Of a stretch of 62,266 nt of DNA, positions 51,731-60,372 are shown piece after piece. Under the pieces are notes generated by a model. That model was not told the origin of the DNA. It ran no database searches and was given only the letters and a program-made list of their open reading frames with translations. The DNA lies in assembly GCA_023412495.1 (NCBI GenBank), contig JAEYNP010000134.1:1-62266 (forward strand), read 5' to 3'. Origin of the DNA: Pseudomonadota bacterium. GTDB lineage: Bacteria > Desulfobacterota > Desulfobulbia > Desulfobulbales > Desulfocapsaceae. Position numbers and translations under genes: made by a program. How positions within the stretch are numbered: the stretch's first letter is position 1; the number at the start of each line of letters is the position of its first letter.

Positions 51731-52488
51731 AGGAAAATCATCCTTTAAATTAATTCAACCAATCCGGTATGGTTCTTCCTTAACTCGGTTAACCCATCTC
51801 TGAGCTTGTACCGGAGACTCAAACGGCAACACAAGCTGAGCCCGAAGATAGTGCTGAGCAGAAGAAGTGAACAAAAAAAGTCCCGTCCCCCGGACATAGT
51901 TAGGGCATTACAGGTGGCACTGCATACCCTAGCAGGGGGACGGGCGTTTTTGCAAGCAAATTGAAGCAGATGGCAATACACCACTTACCCTTCTATGAAC
52001 CATAAGACTAAGGTGGAGAAGTGATTTGTTGCGAAACTAAACCTCCCAGGGATTATGAGGTAATGGACATGGTTTTGCGTCGGGGCGCGACTCGCCCCGA
52101 ACTTTCCCGGCTGTTTGCTGGTTGGAATGATAGCCGGAAAGGCATGAGCAACAGGAGGGTCGGGAACAGGCCGGACTTCATCGCAGGTCTCTTTGAACAA
52201 GGAGCGGGTCAAGCACCACTCCCACACGGGAGTAACTCGTTCGCGAGCGGAACAGGTTAGTCTTTCAAATTTTTGTGCCAATTTTCCGGGTTGGATTCCG
52301 GTTCCTCCATCGAACCCGTATCCTATGCGTCAGTGCGAAAAGGTCACCACCCTTATCTCCTGGTGTCGAACATTTCAAAATTGCGGTAAATTTCCGAGGC
52401 AGGCTATAATATCCACGAATACATGAAGGAATTGTCCAATAACTTCTGTTGAGAATCGAACTCAAAACTAATTTTAAACAAAGCTAAG
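51731..52488. other. Non-coding accessory stretch
   Basis: About 760 bases with no believable gene. It contains the REP-like hairpin at 51875-51951, a 250-base stretch (52000-52260) of higher GC that looks like degenerate coding or mobile-element sequence but which I could not place, and an AT-rich segment before the next gene that probably holds its promoter. Confidence 0.5.
51875..51951. repeat. REP-like hairpin
   Basis: AAAAAGTCCCGTCCCCC and GGGGGACGGGCGTTTTT flank an internal TAGGG/CCCTA stem. It resembles the palindromes mobilised by REP-associated tyrosine (Y1) transposases, and also a bidirectional terminator. No transposase accompanies it. Confidence 0.65.
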
Positions 52489-53262
52489 ATGTTAAAATTT
52501 CTTCTCACGTTGGTATTCTTCGCAACGCTTATCTCCAATTTCTGTCTTGCCGCACAGAATACAATCACTCTAGTTGCCGACGAATGGCCACCGTTCAATA
52601 GCACACCCGATAGTGAAAAGGAAGGTTACATAGTTGATGTTGCAAGGAAAGTATTTGAAAGTCAAGGATATGAAGTGATTTACAAAATTATGCCTTGGAA
52701 GCGAGCAATACAAATGACTAGATCAGGTGAATATGATGGTGCTATTGGTGCCTCGAAAACGGACGCGGCTGGATTTGTATTCCCTGTGGAAGAGCTTGCG
52801 CAAAACAAACTCGCTTTCTACGTAAAGAAAGGCGAGACCTGGCGATACAATGGTCATGAATCTATTACGGCAACTACGATTGGAACAATAGCCGGGTATG
52901 ACTACCGCCCTTGGTTGCTTGAATACATCGAAACTAACAAAAACAATCCGGCTAAAGTGCAGGTTCTTTACGGCGATGAGCCTCTGAGGCGGAACCTTGG
53001 CAAACTGTTGGCCGGAAAGATCAAGGTAGTGGTGGATACGGAAGCCGCAATTCGACATATATCCGAAGAGATGAAGATACAGGATCAGATCGAGTGCGCT
53101 GGTTATGGCGATGAGCCAGCAATGATCTACATTGCTTTTTCGCCTAGCAAGCAGGAATCGGCAGATTATGCGAGGATTTTGTCAGAGGGCATTATAGAGT
53201 TGAGGAAAACTGGAGAGTTGCATAAAATTCTGAGCAAGTATGGTTTGCAGGATTGGAAGTAA
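52489..53262 (+). CDS. Periplasmic amino-acid-type solute-binding protein
   Basis: Type 3 solute-binding protein (SBP_bac_3) of 257 aa with a signal peptide (about 1-21, FLLTLVFFATLISNFCLAA). Core features: ITLVADEWPPFNSTPDSEKEGYIVDVARKVFESQGY, the MPWKRAIQMTRSGEYDGAIGASKTD lobe link and a C-terminal SEGIIELRKTGELHKILSKYGL. No permease or ATPase gene is nearby, so it may serve a sensor or a distant transporter. Its AT-richer sequence differs from flanking genes and it follows the accessory non-coding stretch. Confidence 0.88.
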   Translation: MLKFLLTLVFFATLISNFCLAAQNTITLVADEWPPFNSTPDSEKEGYIVDVARKVFESQGYEVIYKIMPWKRAIQMTRSGEYDGAIGASKTDAAGFVFPVEELAQNKLAFYVKKGETWRYNGHESITATTIGTIAGYDYRPWLLEYIETNKNNPAKVQVLYGDEPLRRNLGKLLAGKIKVVVDTEAAIRHISEEMKIQDQIECAGYGDEPAMIYIAFSPSKQESADYARILSEGIIELRKTGELHKILSKYGLQDWK

Positions 53263-53316
53263 GCTCCTCATTTATTCGCCCAGATAATAAATCATCCCCC
53301 AGAACTGAACCTCAGC

Positions 53317-54873
53317 TTACCTCGCCCTTCCCAGATTCTCGTCAAAGCAAGGGTGCACCACCAGATGCCGCGCGGGCTCAGAGCCGATGCTGGTCGATTC
53401 GAGGCCACAGCTTGATATGAGACGGTGCTGAGCCTTGCGCAGAGCGGCGCGACGCGGTGTGAGGGCGACTTCGAGACCGCTCTCGATGACCTGCTGCATC
53501 GCTGATCTCGCTTCCTGCATCGCTTCCCTGATTTCCAGTTCATCGACTACCCCGGGGACGACATGAAACAGCCGCAGCAGCAGGCGCCGGATCTCCGAGG
53601 TGGTATTTCTCTTCAGCAGATAAACCGATGCCCCTGTTGACTGGGAGAGACGTTTGAGCGCGGTGTCATGATGGCGGGAGCGGAGAGCGAGTATTGCATC
53701 GGCTTTTTCGGCCTTGGCGCTGATTCGCAACTTCAGCCCCAGGTCTCGGGAGACCCGCTCGACAAGATCCCGAGTCACTCCGTGGAGGTAGAGGCGGGGC
53801 GGTCCGTTGGCAACCGCGGTTCCATCGTGACTTTGAGCGGCTGGCGGGACTGGTTCCTGCTGGTGATCGATGACCTCTATGGCGCCGTTTTCCGCAAGCT
53901 TTCTTGATTCGCAACGCGGCAGGAAGCCGCGCAGCAGCGTGTCGACGGCCTGGGCAGTGTCCCTGTGTACCCGCACTTCGTTGCGATTCACCATCTCGAT
54001 CAGGATTTCAAAGGTCGGCGGGGCCTTACGTTCATTCACGGTTTTGGTGGTCCTGCGTCGACGGGCTTCCTCATCGCTTAACGTCACAGTATGGACTCCA
54101 CCGACCAGGTCGGAGAGAATCGGGTTCATTACCAGGTTTTCCAGGCTGTTGCCGTGTGCTGTGCCGATGAGCTGAACTCCGCGCTCGGCGATGGTGCGGG
54201 CGGCCGCCGCCTCCGATTCGGTCCCTATCTCGTCGACAACAATAACTTCCGGCATATGATTTTCCACCGCCTCGATCATCACCGCGTGCTGGCGGTCGGG
54301 GCGGGGAACCTGCATTCGCCTCGCCCTGCCGATACCCGGATGGGGGATATCCCCGTCGCCGGCGATCTCGTTGGAGGTGTCGATGACGATCACCCGTTTA
54401 TGGAAATCGTCTGCCAGCACCCGGGTCATCTCCCGCAGTTTGGTGGTCTTGCCGACTCCCGGCCTGCCGAGCAGGAGGAGATTCTTTCCGGTCTCGACCA
54501 GGTCGCGCAGAATTTCGATGGTCCCGTAAATGGCCCGGCCCACCCGCAGGGTCAGGCCGATGATCTGGCCCTTGCGGTTCCTGATTGCGGAAATCCGATG
54601 CAGGGTCCGTTCGATTCCAGCTCTGTTGTCATCGGTAAATTCTCCGATCAGCGCGAGAGTATGGGAAAGATCGTCATGATTGACCGGATGGTTGCTCAAT
54701 CGGACAACCCTGTCCGGGAAACGCGCATCCGCGGGTCTTCCCAGATCCATGACTACTTCGAGAAGCGTGTCCACCGGGATGGCCAGCAGAGGAGCCTGGA
54801 GATCGGGAGGGAGAACGGCAACAAGTAGATATGCGTCTTCACTGGCTGGATTCATGGCCTTCGGCTGGTTCAT
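53317..54873 (-). CDS. AAA ATPase with C-terminal R3H domain (SpoIIIAA/Ycf45-like)
   Basis: A 518-residue nucleotide-binding protein related to the chloroplast/cyanobacterial Ycf45 and the ATPase SpoIIIAA. The N-terminal third leads into a P-loop ATPase (Walker A LLLGRPGVGKTTKLREM; VIVIDTSNEIAGDGDIPHPGIGRARRMQVP; Walker B PEVIVVDEIGTESEAAAARTIAERGVQLIGTAHGN). The C-terminal ~60 residues hold an R3H single-strand nucleic-acid-binding motif (RRAALRKAQHRLI ... GSEPARHLVVHP). The ATG at 54873 is chosen for AGGAG seven bases upstream. Likely a nucleic-acid-handling ATPase; exact role unknown. It is transcribed toward the accessory region. Confidence 0.9.
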   Translation of the reverse strand: MNQPKAMNPASEDAYLLVAVLPPDLQAPLLAIPVDTLLEVVMDLGRPADARFPDRVVRLSNHPVNHDDLSHTLALIGEFTDDNRAGIERTLHRISAIRNRKGQIIGLTLRVGRAIYGTIEILRDLVETGKNLLLLGRPGVGKTTKLREMTRVLADDFHKRVIVIDTSNEIAGDGDIPHPGIGRARRMQVPRPDRQHAVMIEAVENHMPEVIVVDEIGTESEAAAARTIAERGVQLIGTAHGNSLENLVMNPILSDLVGGVHTVTLSDEEARRRRTTKTVNERKAPPTFEILIEMVNRNEVRVHRDTAQAVDTLLRGFLPRCESRKLAENGAIEVIDHQQEPVPPAAQSHDGTAVANGPPRLYLHGVTRDLVERVSRDLGLKLRISAKAEKADAILALRSRHHDTALKRLSQSTGASVYLLKRNTTSEIRRLLLRLFHVVPGVVDELEIREAMQEARSAMQQVIESGLEVALTPRRAALRKAQHRLISSCGLESTSIGSEPARHLVVHPCFDENLGRAR

Positions 54874-55339
54874 GGCCGGCTCCTGTGAGACTCGTGAAGC
54901 CCACAACCTTCATTTGGGATGTTTATCTTTCGAAGTCGGCAATACCTGATGAAAAGTATAATACATGTCTATTATGATGCCTCGGCGTTCGCATAAGCTG
55001 GCTTCAATGAGGTACATAAAAGCCCGCAGCGTCGCCGCTGCAATCTCAGGTGACATCCGACCACAACCTCCTGTATCGACAAAGTCGAAATCCGCTCACC
55101 CAAAAAGCGCGGCTGAAAAAATTCCCATGGAATGTCCATCAAATCCGGGTATTGTGTCGTGCTACGGCGGTCCCGGGCCGACATTAAACGATGCCGTCTT
55201 CTGGTGCCCGGAACAAAGTACTTGCCGCCAGGATGGATGGAAGGTGCGCGCCGCGCCCGCATTTGACTGAGCTTCAGGTTTAATCACCTTTCGGATCGGT
55301 CCGGCGCAGACTGTCTCGAACGAAAAAGGAATCACTGGA
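54874..55339. other. Intergenic region with short gene-start duplication
   Basis: About 470 bases between divergent genes. A 17-base copy of the SDR gene's TGGAAGGTGCGCGCCGC (55427-55443) occurs upstream at 55238-55254 in the same reading phase relative to its surroundings. No other feature is recognised. Confidence 0.45.
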
Positions 55340-56836
55340 ATGGATCGGGGATGCGGTTCGGTGTTGGTATTGGGGGCCACGGGCTATGTGGGCGGCCGGC
55401 TTGTGCCCCTTCTTCTCGCGCGCGGCTGGAAGGTGCGCGCCGCCGGCCGTTCCGGCAGCAAAATAGCCGCCCGCCCCTGGGGCCGGCATGCCAATCTTGA
55501 AATCGTCACGGCCGACGCATTGGATACCGAGGCGTTGGCTGAAGCGATGCGCGGCTGCCGGGTGGTCTTTTACCTCATCCATTCCATCCGGCCCGGGAAG
55601 GAGGATTTCGCCACCCTCGACCGGCGCATCGCCTACTCTACGGTTCGCGCGGCGCGGGAGGCGGGAGTCGAGTGGATCATCCATTTCACCGGCCTGGGCA
55701 ACCCATCCCATCTCTCGGCGCAACTGCGGGCCCGCTACGAGGTGGGGGAGATCCTCGCCCTCGGCGGGGCAAAGGTGACTCAGCTCCGCGCTCCTCTGGT
55801 GCTGGGATCGGGAGGGGCTTCCTTTGAAATGATCCGGGCTTTCTGCGGCTATCTCCGGGTCATGTTCGCGCCCCGCTGGATGGATGCGAGGTGCCAGCCC
55901 ATCGCCATCGCCAACGTGGTCGAGTACTTGGCCGGATGCCTGGAACACCCGGAAACGATGGGTCAGGTCTACGAGATCGGTGGTCCTGACGTGCTCACCT
56001 GGCGGCAGCTCTTCCACATTTATGCCGAGGAGGCCGGACTGCCGCCCCGCCTGGTCCTGGTACTGCCCCTGCGTATCCATCGCATCTCCATCTGGTGGAT
56101 GAACCTGGTCACCCCGGTGTCCATGGCCCTCATCCGGCCCCTCATCGAGCGGATGCGAAACGAAGTCCTCTGCCGCGATAACCGGATTCGAGCGATCATC
56201 CCCCAGCGGCTCATGACCTGCCGCGACGCCATCACCACCGCGCTGGGCGAAGTTTTCCTCAACCAGGTCGCCTCGAGCTGCTACGACGCGGGATCGACGC
56301 ATCTGCCGGACTGGGCCGGAGGGCAGGCCGAGGCCGAGACCACGGTGTTCCGCGACATCTTTGCCATCACCCTGGATGGCCCGCCGGAGCTGGCCTGGAA
56401 CGTGGTCAAGCGCATCGGCGGCGACAACGGCTGGTATTTCGGCACCTTCCTGTGGCAGCTGCGCGGCTTCGTCGATGAGATTATCGGCGGCCCCGGCCTG
56501 TCCCGCGGCCGTCGGCAGGTGGATGTAGTAGCCCTTGGCGATCACCTCGATTTCTGGCGGGTTGTAGCGGTGGAAGAGCATAACCGCCTGCTGTTGCGCG
56601 CCGAGATGCTCGCCCCCGGCGAGGCTTTTCTCGAATTTCAGATCCGGACTCTTGCGGGAGGCGCCACGGAACTTCGGATGATACCGAGTTTTCGGCCGCG
56701 CGGGTTCTGGGGCAGGATTTACTGGGGGCTCATCGCCCCTTCTCATCTGCTGCTTTTCAGCTCCATGCTCCGGCAGATGGCAAAGGCCGCAAAAGCATGC
56801 ATATTGAGCGGCCCCTCCCGAATCCCGGCCGGCTGA
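55340..56836 (+). CDS. NAD(P)-binding SDR with DUF2867 domain
   Basis: A 498-residue protein. The N-terminal ~300 residues are an atypical SDR/NmrA-like Rossmann domain (VLVLGATGYVGGRLVPLLLARGWKVRAAGR; ADALDTEALAEAMRGCRVVFYLIHSI; AREAGVEWIIHFTGLG). The C-terminal ~190 residues match DUF2867 (DIFAITLDGPPELAWNVVKRIGGDNGWYFG ... RIYWGLIAPSHLLLFSSMLRQMAKAA). Similar fusions are widespread in proteobacteria without a known reaction; a membrane-lipid or quinone-type small substrate is sometimes suggested (my inference only). Start ATG at 55340 is plausible; ribosome site weak. Confidence 0.88.
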   Translation: MDRGCGSVLVLGATGYVGGRLVPLLLARGWKVRAAGRSGSKIAARPWGRHANLEIVTADALDTEALAEAMRGCRVVFYLIHSIRPGKEDFATLDRRIAYSTVRAAREAGVEWIIHFTGLGNPSHLSAQLRARYEVGEILALGGAKVTQLRAPLVLGSGGASFEMIRAFCGYLRVMFAPRWMDARCQPIAIANVVEYLAGCLEHPETMGQVYEIGGPDVLTWRQLFHIYAEEAGLPPRLVLVLPLRIHRISIWWMNLVTPVSMALIRPLIERMRNEVLCRDNRIRAIIPQRLMTCRDAITTALGEVFLNQVASSCYDAGSTHLPDWAGGQAEAETTVFRDIFAITLDGPPELAWNVVKRIGGDNGWYFGTFLWQLRGFVDEIIGGPGLSRGRRQVDVVALGDHLDFWRVVAVEEHNRLLLRAEMLAPGEAFLEFQIRTLAGGATELRMIPSFRPRGFWGRIYWGLIAPSHLLLFSSMLRQMAKAAKACILSGPSRIPAG

Positions 56837-56928
56837 TAGGTTCGCCGCCGCAAAGATTCCCTTCAGGGTTCGAATCCTCGACTTACACTGAAGAGCTTGC
56901 GGTGCATGAAGCCCCGGAATCATCAGGT

Positions 56929-56980
56929 TCGGTTTCACTTGAATTTCTATTTTGACAAAAACGAAACCGAGAGCGATAGT
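56929..56980 (+). promoter_or_regulatory. Candidate glpR promoter with inverted-repeat operator
   Basis: TTGACA (56952-56957) and GATAGT (56975-56980) with a 17-base spacer. The arms TCGGTTTC (56929-56936) and GAAACCGA (56963-56970) bracket the -35, with the right arm inside the spacer, as expected for a DeoR-type autorepressor. Inferred by pattern. Confidence 0.4.
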
Positions 56981-57029
56981 TGATGCAGTCTGCCCGTTCA
57001 GCTCCGACAACCCTTTCTGCGGCCCCCTT

Positions 57030-57803
57030 ATGAACATGGAAATTTTCTCGGAACGACAGCAAAAAATCCTCATTTTGGCCCGCGAGCGGGGCCGGGTCGA
57101 GGTGGAAGGCTTGGCCGAGAGCTTTGCCGTATCGCCCCAGACCATCCGTAAGGATCTCAACGTTCTCTGTGACCGGCGCCTTCTGCAACGCGTACACGGC
57201 GGGGCCATTGTCGGCTCCGGTATCGAGAATGTCAGCTACGAGGCAAGACGTCTGCTCGCCCCTCTGCAAAAGAAGGAGATCGGCCGGAAGGCCGCCGAAC
57301 TCATTCCGGACCATAGTTCGCTGCTCATCAACATCGGCACCACCACCGAACAGGTCGCCCAGGCCCTCGCCAATCACCGCGGCCTCCTGGTCATCACCAA
57401 CAATATCAATGCGGTGACGATCATGAAGGATTTCCCCGGGGTCGAGATAATCATCGCCGGGGGACAGGTACGGCGCAGCGACGGTGGCATCGTCGGCGAT
57501 GCGGCGGTGGAATTCATCAATCAGTTCAAGGCAGATTATGCGGTGATCGGGGTATCAGCCATAGACGAGGACGGCGCACTGCTCGACTACGATTTCCGTG
57601 AAGTGCGGGTTGCCCAGGCGATCATCAGGAATGCCCGCCACGTCATCCTCGTTGCCGATGCAATGAAACTGGCGCGCAGCGCCCCGATTCGCATCGGCCA
57701 CATTTCCCAGATAAATACCTTGGTAACAGACGAAAACCTGCCGGAAAAGCTCGAAAAAATATGCGCCGCCGGCGGGGTTTCGGTGATCGTGTCTGGACTG
57801 TGA
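57030..57803 (+). CDS. glpR: DeoR-family transcriptional repressor, GlpR type
   Basis: Predicted glycerol-3-phosphate-responsive repressor, 257 aa. An N-terminal winged helix-turn-helix (about 5-60; ERQQKILILARERGRVEVEGLAESFAVSPQTIRKDLNVLC) carries the DeoR signature. The DeoRC sensor domain (about 75-250) includes NIGTTTEQVAQAL, TNNINAVTI, GGQVRRSDGGIVGD, SAIDEDGALLDYDFREVRVAQAII and LVADAMKLARSAPI. Context (glpD directly downstream) makes glycerol-3-phosphate the likely inducer. ATG at 57030 or the in-frame ATG at 57036. Confidence 0.92.
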   Translation: MNMEIFSERQQKILILARERGRVEVEGLAESFAVSPQTIRKDLNVLCDRRLLQRVHGGAIVGSGIENVSYEARRLLAPLQKKEIGRKAAELIPDHSSLLINIGTTTEQVAQALANHRGLLVITNNINAVTIMKDFPGVEIIIAGGQVRRSDGGIVGDAAVEFINQFKADYAVIGVSAIDEDGALLDYDFREVRVAQAIIRNARHVILVADAMKLARSAPIRIGHISQINTLVTDENLPEKLEKICAAGGVSVIVSGL

Positions 57804-57870
57804 CCACCTTCGGGATCTTCTCCGGGTCCATGCCTGCATGGCAGGTTCGTTTTCACTTGTTGAAGGCAGA

Positions 57871-57928
57871 TATTTCGAATATAGTGTGTATAAGATTTCA
57901 TTTGAAATTTATGGCGTAGTATTTCGAA
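57871..57928 (+). promoter_or_regulatory. Candidate GlpR operators upstream of glpD
   Basis: TATTTCGAA occurs twice (57871-57879 and 57920-57928), 49 bases apart, with a palindrome ATTTCA-TT-TGAAAT (57895-57908) midway. Spaced TTTCG-type half-sites of this kind are usual for DeoR-family repressors. The site lies between glpR and glpD. Confidence 0.45.
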
Positions 57929-57954
57929 AAATCTGTTTTTAATTGGATCAATCC

Positions 57955-59469
57955 ATGCAACCACGCGTTTACGACCTGGCCATCATCGGCGGCGGCATCA
58001 ATGGCTGCGGTATCGCCCGGGATGCCGCAGGCAGGGGTGCTTCGGTTTTTCTCTGCGAACAGGCCGACCTGGCCAGCGGCACCTCATCCGCCTCGACCAA
58101 ACTCATCCACGGTGGACTCCGCTATCTCGAGTACTACGAATTCCGCCTAGTCCGCGAAGCCCTGCGTGAACGCGAAGTCCTGCTGCGCGCCGCTCCCCAC
58201 ATCATCCAGCCGCTGCGCTTCATTCTGCCGCACCACCGCGGGCTGCGCCCGGCCTGGCTGATCAGGCTCGGACTCTTCCTTTACGACCATATCGGGGGCC
58301 GGGAACTGCTTCCCGGCACCACCACCGTCGATCTGCGCCGCGACGAGGCCGGCCGACCGCTGAAGGGCGATTTCTCGAAGGGCTTCGAGTATTCCGACTG
58401 TTGGGTGATGGACAGCCGGCTGGTGATTCTAAACGCCATGGATGCCCAGGCTAAAGGGGCGACAATCCGCACCCGAACCCGTCTGGAATCGGCCACCCGC
58501 ACTCGGTCGATGTGGACCTTGAACCTCCGGGACATGAATACGGGCATAATCCATCAGGTGCAGGCCAAGGTGCTGGTCAACGCGTCCGGTCCCTGGCTCG
58601 ACGGTCTGATGCCGCACATTGCCCACAGTATGACCAAGGAACACCTCCGCATGGTCAAGGGCAGCCACATCATCGTAGGCAAGCTCTTCGACCACGATCG
58701 GGCCTACATCTTTCAAAACAACGATGGAAGAATCGTCTTTGCCATTCCCTTCGCCGAGAAGTTCACCCTGATCGGCACCACCGATCTCGATTTTCAGGGC
58801 GACCCCGGAAAAGTTGCAATTTCCCATCAGGAGATAGAATATCTCTGTCGCGCAGCCTCCGAATACTTCCGGCGTGAGCTGGCTGCAAGCGACGTGGCGG
58901 GCAGCTTTTCGGGTATTCGCCCCCTGTTCGACGACGGCCGAAGCGACGCCAAAGCCGCGACCCGTGACTATGTGCTGAAGCTCGATACCGGCGCCGGCGA
59001 AGCACCCCTTCTCTCACTGTACGGCGGCAAGCTCACCACCTACCGCAAGCTTGCCGAGGCGGTGCTCGGAAAACTCGCTCCCTTCATGCCGCCTCTGCGC
59101 GATCCGTGGACGCATTCGGCGCCTTTGCCCGGGGGAGATTTCCCACCCGACGGTGTGACCCGTGAGGTCGACGATCTTCTTGCAAGGCGGCCGATCCTGG
59201 GCAGAGATCTTGCCTGCAGGCTGGTTCGCACCTACGGTACCCGGGCGCGTGCCATGACTGAAAAGCTCAGGAGTCAGGCAGACCTCGGTCCCCATCTCGG
59301 CGGCGACCTCTTCGGTTTCGAAGTGGATTACCTGCAGAGCGAGGAATGGGCGCAAACGGCGGAAGACATCCTGTGGCGCAGGACCTGGTTGGGACTCTCC
59401 GTAGGTGATGCGGGAAGGAAGGCGCTTGAGGACTACCTGGTGCGCCGGATCGATGCCGCCGCTGCGTAA
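57955..59469 (+). CDS. glpD: FAD-dependent glycerol-3-phosphate dehydrogenase
   Basis: Membrane-associated flavoenzyme that oxidises glycerol-3-phosphate to dihydroxyacetone phosphate and passes electrons to quinone. The 504-residue protein has the FAD motif LAIIGGGINGCGIARDAAGRG, CEQADLASGTSSASTKLIHGGLRYLEYYEF, the KGSHIIVGKLF region, FAIPFAEKFTLIGTTDLDF, and a C-terminal domain with YGGKLTTYRKLAEAVLGKL. ATG at 57955 is used; a TTG at 57943 is less likely. It follows glpR by about 150 bases and precedes the HAD phosphatase by about 70. Confidence 0.95.
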   Translation: MQPRVYDLAIIGGGINGCGIARDAAGRGASVFLCEQADLASGTSSASTKLIHGGLRYLEYYEFRLVREALREREVLLRAAPHIIQPLRFILPHHRGLRPAWLIRLGLFLYDHIGGRELLPGTTTVDLRRDEAGRPLKGDFSKGFEYSDCWVMDSRLVILNAMDAQAKGATIRTRTRLESATRTRSMWTLNLRDMNTGIIHQVQAKVLVNASGPWLDGLMPHIAHSMTKEHLRMVKGSHIIVGKLFDHDRAYIFQNNDGRIVFAIPFAEKFTLIGTTDLDFQGDPGKVAISHQEIEYLCRAASEYFRRELAASDVAGSFSGIRPLFDDGRSDAKAATRDYVLKLDTGAGEAPLLSLYGGKLTTYRKLAEAVLGKLAPFMPPLRDPWTHSAPLPGGDFPPDGVTREVDDLLARRPILGRDLACRLVRTYGTRARAMTEKLRSQADLGPHLGGDLFGFEVDYLQSEEWAQTAEDILWRRTWLGLSVGDAGRKALEDYLVRRIDAAAA

Positions 59470-59541
59470 AAGCTTGCAGCACCGGACCTTGTCCGGATCA
59501 AAAGTCAGTAAGACAATCTTCAACGAGGAGCAATCGCCTTG

Positions 59542-60372
59542 ATGCAGCCCCTGAACCAAGCAGACCCGGCAGCTTTCCGGGAGGTGCGTTTCCTGCTCAC
59601 CGATATCGACGACACCCTGACCATATCCGGGCGGTTGCCGTCCGCAGCCTACGATGCCCTGTGGCGCCTGCACCGGGCGGGTTTGCAGGTGGTCCCGGTG
59701 ACCGGCCGGCCCGCGGGCTGGTGCGACATGATCGCCAGGATGTGGCCTGTGGCAGGGGTGGTCGGGGAAAACGGCGCGCTCTACTTCAGCTACGACAGCA
59801 GCCGGCGGACAATGCGCCGCAGCTATTGGAAGAGTCCGGAAGAACGGGCGGCCGATCGTCGGCGTCTGGATGCGATCCGTGACACGGTGCTGGAGAGCGT
59901 GCCGGGCTGTGCCGTCGCCGCCGACCAGGCCTTCCGCGAGGCCGACCTGGCCATCGATTTCTGCGAGGACGTCGCCCCCCTCGATGCGGCGGCAATCAAG
60001 TGTATTGCTGACTGTTTCATCCGCGCCGGGGCGACGGCGAAAATCAGCTCGATCCACGTCAACGGTTGGTTCGGCGACTATGACAAGCTGGCGATGAGCA
60101 GAAGATTTTTCGCCGAGACCTTCTCATCCGAACTCGACCGTAATCGCCGCCAGGTGCTGTATGCCGGCGATTCCCCCAACGACGCACCGATGTTTGCCTT
60201 TTTCCCGCACAGCGTCGGTGTCGCTAACGTCCTGCATTTCAGGGATCAGCTCAGCCACCTGCCGGCCTGGGTCACCGCCGGCGAGGGTGGCGACGGATTT
60301 GCCGAGCTGGCCGATTTCCTTCTCGCCGCCCGACAAATCCGGGCTACTTCTCCCGCTCCACCAGGCCCTTGA
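59542..60372 (+). CDS. HAD-IIB phosphatase
   Basis: A 276-residue Cof-type HAD hydrolase. Motif I is FLLTDIDDTLT (nucleophile and acid Asp), motif II likely in PVTGRPAGW, and motif IV in YAGDSPNDAPMF; the C2-type cap fills about residues 80-190. Such enzymes dephosphorylate sugar or polyol phosphates. Its place between glpD and the Ugp permeases suggests a three-carbon or glycerophospho substrate, an inference. Start at ATG 59542 or TTG 59539; GAGGAG lies upstream. Its last 29 bases overlap the end of the convergent ugpE. Confidence 0.88.
   Translation: MQPLNQADPAAFREVRFLLTDIDDTLTISGRLPSAAYDALWRLHRAGLQVVPVTGRPAGWCDMIARMWPVAGVVGENGALYFSYDSSRRTMRRSYWKSPEERAADRRRLDAIRDTVLESVPGCAVAADQAFREADLAIDFCEDVAPLDAAAIKCIADCFIRAGATAKISSIHVNGWFGDYDKLAMSRRFFAETFSSELDRNRRQVLYAGDSPNDAPMFAFFPHSVGVANVLHFRDQLSHLPAWVTAGEGGDGFAELADFLLAARQIRATSPAPPGP

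Noticed and set aside
46151..53300. An integron or CRISPR array in the accessory region
   Set aside because: No regularly spaced direct repeats and no recognisable attC core sites were seen.
56863..56885. GGGTTCGAATCC resembling a tRNA T arm after the SDR gene
   Set aside because: No acceptor, D or anticodon arm around it; only an isolated T-loop-like motif.
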